Shown here: piece after piece, positions 49,501-60,800 of the stretch
Numbering within the stretch: position 1 is the first letter of the stretch
Layout: each line of letters begins with the position of its first letter
Origin: Diorhabda sublineata
Lineage: Eukaryota > Arthropoda > Insecta > Coleoptera > Chrysomelidae
Length of the DNA stretch: 64,000 bases
Direction: 5' to 3'
Assembly: GCF_026230105.1 (NCBI RefSeq)
Contig: NC_079474.1
Span: forward strand, 1,870,187-1,934,186
Translations under genes and position numbers: made by a program
The notes under the pieces: generated by a model
Databases searched by the model: none
What the model was told of the DNA's origin: nothing
The model's input: the letters and a program-made list of their open reading frames with translations, nothing else

Positions 49501-50672
49501 CATCGAGAAAAAACGCTCAGAATGCAGCAACTGCTGATTGTGAAGCTCATTCTGGAGCAAAAGACAAATCCTTCTATAAGCACGACATTGAGAAGAAACG
49601 CCCAGAATGCAGCAACTGCTGATAGTGAAGCTCATTCTGGAGCAAAAGACAAATCCTTCTATAAGCACGACATCGAGAAAAAACGCTCAGAATGCAGCAA
49701 CTGCTGATTGTGAAGCTCATTCTGGAGCAAAAGACAAATCCTTCTACAAGCACCACATCGAGCAGAAACGCTCAGAATGCAGCAACTGCTGATTGTGAAG
49801 CTCATTCTGGAGCAAAAGACAAATCCTTCTACAAGCACCACATCGAGCAGAAACGCTCAGAATGCAGCAACTGCTGATTGTGAAGCTCATTCTGGAGCAA
49901 AAGACAAATCCTTCTATAAGCACGACATCGAGAAAAAACGCTCAGAATGCAGCAACTGCTGATTGTGAAGCTCATTCTGGAGCAAAAGACAAATCCTTCT
50001 AAAAGCACGACATCGAGAAAAAACGCTCAGAATGCAGCAACTGCTGATAGTGAAGCTCAATTTGGAGCAAAAGACAAATCCTTCTATAAGCACGACATTG
50101 AGAAGAAACGCCCAGAATGCAGCAACTGCTGATAGTGAAGCTCATTCTGGAGCAAAAGACAAATCCTTCTATAAGCACGACATCGAGAAAAAACGCTCAG
50201 AATGCAGCAACTGCTGATTGTGAAGCTCATTCTGGAGCAAAAGACAAATCCTTCTATAAGCACGACATTGAGAAGAAACGCCCAGAATGCAGCAACTGCT
50301 GATAGTGAAGCTCATTCTGGAGCAAAAGACAAATCCTTCTATAAGCACGACATCGAGAAAAAACGCTCAGAATGCAGCAACTGCTGATTGTGAAGCTCAT
50401 TCTGGAGCAAAAGACAAATCCTTCTATAAGCACGACATCGAGAAAAAACGCTCAGAATGCAGCAACTGCTGATTGTGAAGCTCATTCTGGAGCAAAAGAC
50501 AAATCCTTCTAAAAGCACGACATCGAGAAAAAACGCTCAGAATGCAGCAACTGCTGATAGTGAAGCTCAATTTGGAGCAAAAGACAAATCTTTCTATAAG
50601 CACGACATCGAGAAGTTTGAGAAGCGTTGGAATGATTGTATTGATCTTGAAAGAGATTTTTTTGATGAATAA
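46520..50672 (+). pseudogene. Mauritiana/mellifera-like mariner transposase pseudogene split by an 85-bp tandem array
   Basis: The plus strand reads SKSVFCDAHGILFIDYLQNG, then TINIEY and LLDRLNAEIKEKRPHMSK (about 46535-46670). After a gap in similarity comes SSPDLAPIDY, a stop, and LFADLIKKL (46738-46795). The final part appears only after the array: AKDKSFYKHDIEKFEKRWND, then CIDLERDFFDE and TAA at 50670-50672. This is the natural mariner C-terminus. The residue after the LLPHPPY-equivalent, SPDLAP-D, keeps the third catalytic aspartate. The second catalytic region (HQDNAP) is replaced by unrelated or heavily decayed sequence. At least two in-frame stops and one frameshift exist before the array. 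The N-terminal half is absent. Confidence 0.88.
46786..50614 (+). repeat. 85-bp satellite made from mariner coding sequence, 45 units
   Basis: Units start at 46801 and then every 85 bp to 50541, which is 45 units with no insertion or deletion. Each unit encodes, in one frame, ATADCEAHSGAKDKSFYKHD and IEK, the mariner C-terminal segment that occurs once in an intact element. The first unit (46801, AATACAGCAACAGCTGATGG) is the most diverged, and the last continues into normal mariner sequence (ATCGAGAAGTTTGAGAAG). Variants GATTGTG/GATAGTG and CGAGAAAAAACGCTC/CGAGAAGAAACGCCC alternate, giving 170-bp dimers. The CTACAAG variant at 47619 recurs at 49064, a 1445-bp (17-unit) block. As 85 is not a multiple of 3, the reading frame rotates and any single frame is closed by TGA. 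Confidence 0.97.
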
Positions 50673-51205
50673 AATCGATTTTTGACTTGGGTGATGCGTT
50701 AACTAATAATTTTCCTGCCGAGAGCTTTTTCAACCTAAAAGCTTAATCCAAAGCGTTGTACTAATTAATGAGAGACCAAAATGTACCGTTAGTCTTTTAC
50801 CTTCCTTCTTGTTTGTTCCGGATACAAAAAAGAAATGTATAAAAAGGGGTGAAACGTGATTAATCCATATCTTCCCTATTTAGTTTTTTCTTTATTGTAA
50901 AAAACAAAATAGATTCGGCACGGATGATAGGTGAAGTGGGGGCAAGCAGTTGTCTCAAGTCGACAAATGAGAACATCTGCTCTCAAAGCGTGACTTGTCA
51001 TATTTCGAAAAAAATATATAAAAGTACCACACAAGAAGATAATCGTAAATGTATGAATATTTTGTAAAAAATCCGCAAATTTTCAAAAATTTCATTAGTT
51101 TTGACGCAACATGATTTTTTTCGCTATATCAGGCGTTCTGATTCATCCCTATCGTTGAACATCCCTCATATTAATTAAATAAATTTTTCTTATTACTCTC
51201 TCTAT
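50673..51205. other. Unique sequence after the mariner pseudogene; TATA-like words
   Basis: TGTATAAAAAGGGGTG near 50838 and AATATATAAAAGTACC near 51014 are good TATA-box matches on the plus strand. No frame or exon follows that I can support. A mariner 3' terminal repeat was expected here but not recognised. Confidence 0.3.
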
Positions 51206-52112
51206 ACAGGGTGTCCCACGACGAGTTAAAACTATCTGTATATGACTGTAACTTTGTTTTTTAAACAAAACACCCTATATATTGATACATTTTTGAAATA
51301 TACGTAAAATTTTAGTATACTTTTGTCTGAAAACTTTTTTCGAAAAATGTGTATTTTTTGAGTTATTCATTTTTTTGTAAAAAATTTTATCGTTGCAGAC
51401 CATTAGAAATTATTTTTTTACGAAGTTACCCTTAAAGATATGAGAATGATTTCTATTCGGTTGCTTTTAGCAAGGTCAGACGTATTTAAATCTATGTTAA
51501 ATTTTTTTTCATTTAATACAGGGTGTGCATAAAAAGTGTTCTAATTTATACCACACCTACATCTCTAAAAATTTAAAGAAAACATTTAATATCTGTATAA
51601 GGGTGAGATTTAGGTATAAAAAAGTGAATGAATTTGGCTTATTTTTACCCCTGAATGCATTAAAATAGAAAAAACCGGGTGGTTCTACTTAAAAAGAATA
51701 AAAAAATTTGATATTTAAGAAGTTAAACTTTGAACACTTTTTATACACACCCTGTATAAAATGAAAAAATTTTTAACATAGATTCTAATACGTCTAAACT
51801 TGCTTAAAATCGCCGATTAGAAACCATTTTCATATCTTCAAGGGTATCCTTGTAAAAAAATAATTTATAAGGGTGAAATTATTTACAAAAAAATTAAAAA
51901 ATATGCGTTTTTTGAAAAAAATTTTTAAACAAAAGTATACTAAAATTTCACGCAGATTTCGAAAATGTATTAATATACAGGGTGTTCTATTCAAAATAAC
52001 AAAGTTACAGTCGACTTCCGGTAGAACCATCTTTGAAAATATTTTTGTATCCGAAAATCCAAACGTAGAAATTTTTTTTGTCGTATACAGATAGTTTTAA
52101 CACCCCGTATTT
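51206..52112. mobile_element. Fold-back element, about 900 bp, single-copy form
   Basis: The left end TATACAGGGTGTCCCACGAC at about 51206 is followed by GAGTTAAAACTATCTGTATA. The inverted partner at the right end is GTATACAGATAGTTTTAAC, ending ACCCCGTAT near 52110. Inside, TACAGGGTGTGCATAAAAAG at about 51519 pairs with CACTTTTTATACACACCCTG at about 51735. The arrangement is arm, loop, arm without the duplication seen at 4009-5720, so this is the cleaner copy of the same family. Long opposing frames in the two arms mirror each other and are not genes. Confidence 0.75.
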
Positions 52113-52322
52113 CTCAATCAATGCCGATTTTAAACTTATCAATAGAATCGGATTATTAGACTGACTAATTTCATTTGTACTTTGTTATATTTTACCCCAC
52201 GAAACTTTTTGCATCGTATACCGCAATCAGTAGTTTTTTCTTATAATGAAAAAAGCAATTATCAGATTTAAACTGTGGGGTACCTGAGTATGGTGGGTAT
52301 ATGACGTATCGAAGGTACTGAT
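52113..52322. other. Unique AT-rich spacer
   Basis: Non-coding sequence between the fold-back element and the minus-strand frame. Nothing recognised. Confidence 0.35.
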
Positions 52323-52535
52323 TTATGAAAGGAAATGGTGGAATGAAAAAGCAGGTGGTACGCGATACTCGATTCCATTCATGTCGTTTTGGATTTTATC
52401 CGTACAATGAAAAAATAAAACTAAACTCTTGAAATTAAAATAAAATTCGTCCTGGTATGTAATCTTCGATACAGAGTCTTCTAACCAGTCCAAACATTTT
52501 TCTACGAGGGTTGCTGCAAATCTCGTATCTGACAT
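52323..52535 (-). CDS. Unidentified small open frame, possible exon (minus strand)
   Basis: ATG at 52535 opens 70 codons to TAA at 52325-52323. The protein begins MSDTRFAATLVEKCLDWLED and looks like a natural N-terminus, with mixed acidic and hydrophobic residues and normal codon use. An upstream in-frame ATG at 52580 would add 15 residues. The second half (FYFNFKSLVLFF, then FSFHHFLS) is more AT-driven, so the true exon might end earlier; possible donors such as GACTG|GTTAGA near 52478 are weak. On the opposite strand, 52603-52761 is open and reads LEKKLYAEEAIKNKLPTIND with a good coding look but no start. Neither is recognised. Confidence 0.3.
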   Translation of the reverse strand: MSDTRFAATLVEKCLDWLEDSVSKITYQDEFYFNFKSLVLFFHCTDKIQNDMNGIEYRVPPAFSFHHFLS

Positions 52536-53019
52536 TTCAAAGTTTGACGTTTTTAATGGTTTCAGAGACAATTGAAACATCGATTTTAGTCATTTTCTAT
52601 AACTTTCGACGTGGATTAAACTCCAGCGGATTCTCGAGAAGAAATTATACGCAGAAGAAGCAATTAAAAATAAACTACCGACAATTAACGATGTCGAAGA
52701 ATTTAGAAACAGAATTTATAATTTTTTAAAAATATTTTTAGATATTTTTCACGTTTGCTAAGTGATCTATCGACTACAAATTAATATTTTTGCCTTTGGG
52801 AGCAATTCCAAAGCCTCCAGTTGATCTTGAGGGGTCGTTATCACGGTTTAGCATATTTGTGGAACTCCCCCCTTTATAATGTGACATATTTTTCAAATTT
52901 ATTTAGAAATTATTGAATTAAAACAGTTCCAAAACAAAAAAAACGATTAATTAATTATATTGATCGAAGAAATTAACAAAACAAAAGATACTGATAGAAT
53001 TATATACAAATTGAGCTTT
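52536..53019 (+). other. Mostly unique sequence with one open stretch (52603-52761)
   Basis: Following a stop at 52600-52602, 52 codons are open and read TWIKLQRILEKKLYAEEA and further to DIFHVC before TAA at 52759-52761. The composition is typical of helical protein sequence. There is no ATG at the start and no clear acceptor, so it could be an exon or chance. The remainder is AT-rich. Confidence 0.25.
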
Positions 53020-54000
53020 AGTTTTATGACAGATTTTACTTGACAGATGTCAGTTCTATAAAAAACTTTACACTGAACCAAAATGTTATTTTTTTCCTTT
53101 TTGGTTTTTTCCAGTATAAACCTTTTTGATTGATTGCACTTGAAGTGCCAAAAAATCGTTTTTTTTTGCACTTTTTCAGATTCAGACTTGCAATTTTTAA
53201 CCAGGACGTGTTTCCCTAGAACTTTTTCATACTTTTCTGGCTTAAAAATGGAATAATCTTTGGAAAATAAAGCAAAAAACTCGCAAAGAATCGTGGGTAA
53301 TCACTAGACGTTCCTATTGGTCGATTTGGATTTGGCGGTTTTTGAAACTTAAAATGGCGCGACTAAAACACAAGTTTAACCTCAAAATACATCAGGATAT
53401 GGCAGGATTTGCCGCAAAATAAAAGTTATCTTGAATTCAGCATCCAAAAATCTATAAGAAACAATTTCAAATTCAACCAAAAAAATGGAGGTTTTTGATT
53501 AGTTTTATGACAGATTTTACTTGACAGATGTCAGTTCTATAAAAAAACTTCATCCTGGACCAAAATGTTTTTTTTTCCTTTTTGGTTTTTTCCAGTATAA
53601 ACCTTTTTGATTGATTGCACTTGAAGTGCCAAAAAATCGTTTTTTTTGCACTTTTTCAGATTCAGACTTGCAGTTTTTAACCAGGACGTGTTTCCCTAGA
53701 ACTTTTTCATACTTTTCTGGCTTAAAAATGGAATAATCTTTGGAAAATAAAGCAAAAAACTCGCAAAGAATCGTGGGTAATCACTAGACGTTCCTATTGG
53801 TCGATTTGGATTTGGCGGTTTTTGAAACTCAAAATGGCGCAACTAAAACACAAGTTTAACCTCAAAATACATCATGATAAAAGTTTTACTGAATCCAAAA
53901 ATCTATAGGAAACAATATCGAACTCAACGGCGGTTTTTGATCAGTTTTATGACAGATTTTACTTGACAGATGTCAGTTCTATAAAAAAATGTCACAATTT
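53020..54000. repeat. Tandem duplication, two long copies plus a third start (481 and 442 bp)
   Basis: AGTTTTATGACAGATTTTAC starts copies at 53020, 53501 and 53943. The first two copies are nearly identical over most of their length; the second lacks about 40 bp near its end. Each begins with the palindromic block TTGACAGATGTCAG and carries TTTGGCGG and AAAATGGCGC words near its end. No coding sequence. Confidence 0.85.
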
Positions 54001-54160
54001 GTAGAAAAAACCTTGTAAAAACTAAAAAATTAACATAAATACAGTTGTAACTGTTTGTTGTAACTTTGTCACACAATGTCGTACCTCCCTCCCCCTTCCT
54101 TAACGTGTGACGTAATTTATAAATGGCCCCTAAAGGAGAATTTTTGAAAATCAATTATTG
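54001..54160. other. Possible transposon end
   Basis: ACACAATGTCGTACCTCCCT followed by CCCCCTTCC, then GTGTGACGTAATTTATAAAT and GGCCCCTAAAGG, has the look of the ends of a widespread arthropod repeat (GGCC-TTTATAAATTACGTCAC). I cannot name the family from sequence alone. No transposase present. Confidence 0.3.
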
Positions 54161-55360
54161 ATATTTATTTTTGTATTTTTTGTAATGTAGCCAAAAATTT
54201 ATGAAATTCAATAACTCCTTAGTTAACGGCTCAATAGTTTACAGTGCGAAAAAGTGCACAATCACTTGCCAATTGAAATCAAATCATGTTTTCTGTCATT
54301 TCGTAATAATTTGAGGGTATCCCTCGTAGTGTATCAGCTCGGGTAATTAATGATAGTAAAAAAAAACACGTTTTTAATAATAAGTATCTATATTTATTTT
54401 TGAATTTGGGAATCGAAGTTAACAAAACATTCAAAAACTTAAAAAAGAACCATATATTTTGGAAATTAAATTTACACAATTATCAAAAATCAAATTACTA
54501 CATATAATCAGTCTTAAACAAATAATACAAACATGTGAGGTAAAACAAAGGACCAATTATTCATTTTTCAAAATTTATTTTTCAATTTCGGTAATTACGG
54601 AAAAATCGTATGTTTACGCGTCATAATCGGTCCTTTGGTATGCCAGACACTTTTTTTTGTTGACTATATGCATTATTAACAAAATGGTATAAAATGTCCA
54701 AAAAACCACAGCAAAAAGTTGTCCAATATTTTGAACATAACATTAAATTCACATTCACATAACGAAACAATTGCTACAAATTGAAACAATTAACAATAAA
54801 CATTTTTTAATATAAAAAACAGTGAAAAACAACATCAATTTAAAAGAAAACATTTGTTACAAAATTTAAACGTTTTTACGTATTTTTAAATAATCAAAAT
54901 TGGATGGATGGATGGGTGTTTTTACGTGTCCCCTTTTTTAATTTTATATTTTTTGTTTTTTGAGAATTGCTTCAACTTGTAAACCAAACATTGGTAACTT
55001 GTCTAATTTAAAAATATCTTTTTAAATTGATGCCAAAAATAGATAAATTGCACTAAATATAAAGGACGTCTTGAAAATCGATTCGTCAGAAACTTCATAT
55101 TTAAAAAAAAATAAATTATAATTATATAATGTACAATATTAATAAAATAATCATTTTACAAAATTTACAAAAATTTAAAATGTACCAGGATTGTACTTGA
55201 AGTTTCCAAGTTATTTCAACAAATTTCACCCATTTTAGATTCAAATTTTTTGTTTAAAAATGTTATGATGTGAATCGTTGTGGGGATTTTTCTGAAAATG
55301 TCAATAAATTTTGTTTTTTTATGTGTATACCATCGTTACGAAAATTTTGGGAAACTGGAC
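54161..55360. other. AT-rich unique sequence, nothing recognised
   Basis: Long A- and T-rich stretch with a GGATGGATGGATGGG microsatellite at 54902-54916. The minus-strand frame at 54279-54479 is compositional. No gene, repeat unit or transposon motif was seen. Confidence 0.4.
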
Positions 55361-57180
55361 TTACGACGAGCTTTTTGGACAACAAAAACGTCAATTTTGG
55401 ATTTAAATCGCATTAAATTGGACATTTTTTTTTTCATTTTAACGTCGTTTAAGTCGTAGGAGGCGGAGTTTTGTGTCAATTTATAGGTTATGAATGCAAC
55501 CAGGATCTAGAAAGGTAAAAAAGTCAATCCAGAGGATTGCAATTGGTGAAATAGACGATTCAGTTGACAGAAATGATAAAAAAATTATCAAAGACATCAT
55601 TAATGGATAAAATGAATCCAGAAAATGCAAAAAAATCGATCGAATTTGAAAACTAAGTAAGAATTGGTTGAAGATCCACAGTATTTACCAGATTTACGTC
55701 TATTTCATGTTTCTTAACCTCAAAAAGTTCCACAAACTTTCAAGTCAAACCCGGTATGTGTCGTACTAAATTAATTTGACTTACGACGAGCTTTTTGGAG
55801 AACAAAAAACTGTGACAAACATCGATTTTGAACTTAAATCGAATTGGAATTAACATTTTTTTGATTTTAACGCCGCTTAAGTCATAGGAGGCGGATTTTT
55901 GCGTCAATTTATAGGTTATGAATGCAACCAGGATCTAGAAAGGTAAAAAAGTCAATCCAGAGGATTGCAATTGGTGAAATAGACGATTCAGTTGACAGAA
56001 ATGATAAAAAAATCATCAAAGATCATCATTAATGGATAAAATGAATCCAGAAAATGCAAAAAAATCGATCAAATTTGAAAACTAAGTAAGAATTGGTTGA
56101 AGATCCACAGTATTTACCAGATTTACGTCTATTTCATGTTTCTTAACCTCAAAAAGTTCCACAAACTTTCAAGTCAAACCCGGTATGTGTCGTACTAAAT
56201 TAATTTGACTTACGACGAGCTTTTTGGAGAACAAAAAACTGCAAAAAAACATCGATTTTGAATTTAAATCGTATTGGAATTAACATTTTTTTGATTTTAA
56301 CGCCGCTTAAGTCATAGGAGGCGGATTTTTGCGTCAATTTATAGGTTATGAATGCAACCAGGATCTAGAAAGGTAAAAAAGTCAATCCAGAGGATTGCAA
56401 TTGGTGAAATAGACGATTCAGTTGACAGAAATGATAAAAAAATCATCAAAGACATCATTAATGGATAAAATGAATCCAGAAAATGCAAAAAAATCGATCG
56501 AATTTGAAAACTAAGTAAGAATTGGTTGAAGATCCACAGTATTTACCAGATTTACGTCTATTTCATGTTTCTTAACTTCAAAAAGTTCCACAAACTTTCA
56601 AGTCAAACCCGGTATGTGTCGTACTAAATTAATTTGACTTACGACGAGCTTTTTGGAGAACAAAAAACTGCAAAAAAACATCGATTTTGAATTTAAATCG
56701 TATTGGAATTAACATTTTTTTGATTTTAACGCCGCTTAAGTCATAGGAGGCGGATTTTTGCGTCAATTTATAGGTTATGAATGCAACCAGGATCTAGAAA
56801 GGTAAAAAACTTCATTTAGAGGATTGCAAATGGTGAAATAGACGATTTAATTGACGGAAATGATAAAAAAATCATCAAAGACATCATTAATGGATAAGAA
56901 GAAGCCTGAAAATGCAAAAAAATCGATCGAATTTGAAATCAAACAGTCAATTCGTTGGTGATCCACAGTATTTACCAGATTTACGTCTATTTCATGTTTT
57001 TTAACCTCAAAGATCCACTTGCGAAAAGGTTAAAGCATGCTGGAACAAGTATTTACGCCTAAAAATTAAATTTATCGAAAATTAACATAAATTACGAGAA
57101 AAAAAATGTCTTTTTTTATTTTTAGCTCGGAAACTTTCAAGTCAAACCTCGTATTTATCGTACTAACCTAAAATATATTT
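55361..57180. repeat. About 425-bp tandem array, four units plus partial fifth
   Basis: TTACGACGAGCTTTTTGGA begins units at 55361, 55781, 56210 and 56639, periods of 420, 429 and 429. The inner units are almost identical (shared ATGAATGCAACCAGGATCTA and GTAAGAATTGGTTGAAGATC). The last unit is diverged after about 56810 and carries an extra insert before AACTTTCAAGTCAAACCTCG at about 57133. No coding content recognised. Confidence 0.93.
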
Positions 57181-57800
57181 TTCCGAATTGTCGAAATTGC
57201 CTGCCAATTTGGCGTTTAGTTTTTTAAAACTTTCCCTATGAATTTCAAAACTCAGTTTCGAAATAATTTACGCATATTTCTAATGAAAACTTCTGATACG
57301 AAAAATCCTGAATTGATTGCGTCAATTTAATTTAAAAACACGAAGAAATTAAAAAAAAAATAAATACAGATACATTTATATATATATATATTTAATTCTG
57401 ATATCGTTTCGAAGACATCCTTTATGTATACATAGATATACCCGGTGGGGCGAAAAGTCGTTTTATTACAAAATAAAAACACAGCAAGGTTTTGGCACGT
57501 ATTGAAATTGTCTAAATATTTATACCCCCTTTTGAGGGTACGGAACGTAAGTTTGAGATTGGCACATAGACATTTGAAAAAATGAGGTAGCTTTGTCATA
57601 TGGAAAAATCATTTATCTAAACGTTAACGATCAAGATATATATATATACAGAATCACTCAAAATTTGTATTTATTACATTTTGTAGAAAAAAAGAAAGAA
57701 ATATCAAAATATTTGCGTTGTTATTATTGCAATTATTATTACTTTTTGTTGGTACAAGGTAAAATTTAATAGTTCGAACCGAATATTAAATAATTTCGAA
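57181..57800. other. AT-rich spacer between two satellites
   Basis: Contains AT dinucleotide runs at 57367-57390 and about 57637-57650. CCCGGTGGGGCGAAAAGTCG near 57440 resembles a transposon end but has no partner that I can see. The minus-strand frame 57327-57599 starts in this sequence and is not gene-like at its tyrosine/isoleucine-rich end. Confidence 0.35.
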
Positions 57801-60800
57801 TTTTGAAATATTGCTTGTACTTTTTACGATTTTATCCTTGGAAATAACCCTGTATACAACTAATATTCTATCCGAGCTGGTACAGCCAATTTTTCAAAAT
57901 TCCTACTAGATTTTCCACAAATAAAAAAATTATTTTAATACAAAAGAAAATTTCGAAAAAGTAGCTTTATCTTTAAATTTCACCCTGTATAATCACTAGT
58001 TATTTCATCAATTCATTAACATCTCGTTATCTCTTATTTTTATAAAAAAAAATTTCGAAATCCGTTAGATATATACGGGGGGTGTTTAAAAAAATCGTAA
58101 TTAAAAAAATATCGGAAAAAACCAAAAAAAAATTTTGAACTATTGCTTGTACTTTTTACGATTTTATCCTTGGAAAATCTGTATACAACTAATATTCTAT
58201 CCGAGCTGGTACAGCCAATTTTTCAAAATTCCTACTAGATTTTCCACAAATAAAAAAATTATTTTAATACAAAAGAAAATTTCGAAAAAGTAGCTTTATT
58301 TTTATATTCCACCCTGTATAATCACTAGTTATTTCATCAATTCATTAACATCTCGTTATCTCTTATTTTTATAAAAAAAAATTTCGAAATCCGTTAGATA
58401 TATACGGGGGGTGTTTAAAAAAATCGTAATTAAAAAAATATCGGAAAAAACCAAAAAAAAATTTTGAACTATTGCTTGTACTTTTTACGATTTTATCCTT
58501 GGAAAATCTGTATACAACTAATATTCTATCCGAGCTGGTACAGCCAATTTTTCAAAATTCCTACTAGATTTTCCACAAATAAAAAAATTATTTTAGTAAA
58601 AAAGAAAATTTCGAAAAAGTAGCTTTATCTTTAAATTTCACCCTGTATAATCACTAGTTATTTCATCAATTCATTAACATCTCGTTATCTCTTATTTTTA
58701 TAAAAAAAAAAATTTCGAAATCGGTTAGATATATACGGGGGGTGTTTAAAAAAATCGTAATTAAAAAAATATCGGAAAAAACCAAAAAAAAATTTTGAAA
58801 TGTTGCTTGTACTTTTTACGATTTTATCCTTGGAAAATCTGTATACAACTAATATTCTATCCGAGCTAGTACAGCCAATTTTTCAAAATTCCTACTAGAT
58901 TTTCCACAAATAAAAAAATTATTTTAGTAAAAAAGAAAATTTCGAAAAAGTAACTTTATTTTTAAATTTCACCCTGTATAATCACTAGTTATTTCATCAA
59001 TTCATTAACATCTCGTTATCTCTTATTTTTATAAAAAAAAAATTTCGAAATCGGTTAGATATATACGGGGGGTGTTTAAAAAAATCGTAATTAAAAAAAT
59101 ATCGGAAAAAACCAAAAAAAAAATTTGAAATGTTGCTTGTACTTTTTACGATTTTATCCTTGGAAAATCTGTATACAACTAATATTCTATCCGAGCTAGT
59201 ACAGCCAATTTTTCAAAATTCCTACTAGATTTTCCACAAATAAAAAAATTATTTTAGTAAAAAAGAAAATTTCGAAAAAGTAACTTTATTTTTAAATTTC
59301 ACCCTGTATAATCACTAGTTATTTCATCAATTCATTAACATCTCGTTATCTCTTATTTTTATAAAAAAAAAATTTCGAAATCGGTTAGATATATACGGGG
59401 GGTGTTTAAAAAAATCGTAATTAAAAAAATATCGGAAAAAACCAAAAAAAAATTTTGAAATGTTGCTTGTACTTTTTACGATTTTATCCTTGGAAAATCT
59501 GTATACAACTAATATTCTATCCGAGCTAGTACAGCCAATTTTTCAAAATTCCTACTAGATTTTCCACAAATAAAAAAATTATTTTAGTAAAAAAGAAAAT
59601 TTCGAAAAAGTAACTTTATTTTTAAATTTCACCCTGTATAATCACTAGTTATTTCATCAATTCATTAACATCTCGTTATCTCTTATTTTTATAAAAAAAA
59701 AATTTCGAAATCGGTTAGATATATACGGGGGGTGTTTAAAAAAATCGTAATTAAAAAAATATCGGAAAAAACCAAAAAAAAATTTTGAAATGTTGCTTGT
59801 ACTTTTTACGATTTTATCCTTGGAAAATCTGTATACAACTAATATTCTATCCGAGCTAGTACAGCCAATTTTTCAAAATTCCTACTAGATTTTCCACAAA
59901 TAAAAAAATTATTTTAGTAAAAAAGAAAATTTCGAAAAAGTAACTTTATTTTTAAATTTCACCCTGTATAATCACTAGTTATTTCATCAATTCATTAACA
60001 TCTCGTTATCTCTTATTTTTATAAAAAAAAAATTTCGAAATCGGTTAGATATATACGGGGGGTGTTTAAAAAAATCGTAATTAAAAAAATATCGGAAAAA
60101 ACCAAAAAAAAATTTTGAAATGTTGCTTGTACTTTTTACGATTTTATCCTTGGAAAATCTGTATACAACTAATATTCTATCCGAGCTGGTACAGCCAATT
60201 TTTCAAAATTCCTACTAGATTTTCCACAAATAAAAAAATTATTTTAGTAAAAAAGAAAATTTCGAAAAAGTAGCTTTATTTTTATATTCCACCCTGTATA
60301 ATCACTAGTTATTTCATCAATTCATTAACATCTCGTTATCTCTTATTTTTATAAAAAAAAATTTCGAAATCCGTTAGATATATACGGGGGGTGTTTAAAA
60401 AAATCGTAATTAAAAAAATATCGGAAAAAACCAAAAAAAAATTTTGAACTATTGCTTGTACTTTTTACGATTTTATCCTTGGAAAATCTGTATACAACTA
60501 ATATTCTATCCGAGCTGGTACAGCCAATTTTTCAAAATTCCTACTAGATTTTCCACAAATAAAAAAATTATTTTAATACAAAAGAAAATTTCGAAAAAGT
60601 AGCTTTATTTTTATATTCCACCCTGTATAATCACTAGTTATTTCATCAATTCATTAACATCTCGTTATCTCTTATTTTTATAAAAAAAAATTTCGAAATC
60701 CGTTAGATATATACGGGGGGTGTTTAAAAAAATCGTAATTAAAAAAATATCGGAAAAAACCAAAAAAAAATTTTGAACTATTGCTTGTACTTTTTACGAT

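Noticed and set aside
49574..49841. Minus-strand frames in the 85-bp array
   Set aside because: Antisense of the mariner-derived units; no independent support.
46786..50614. CRISPR array
   Set aside because: Units are contiguous and nearly identical with no unique spacers, and the context is a eukaryotic transposon.
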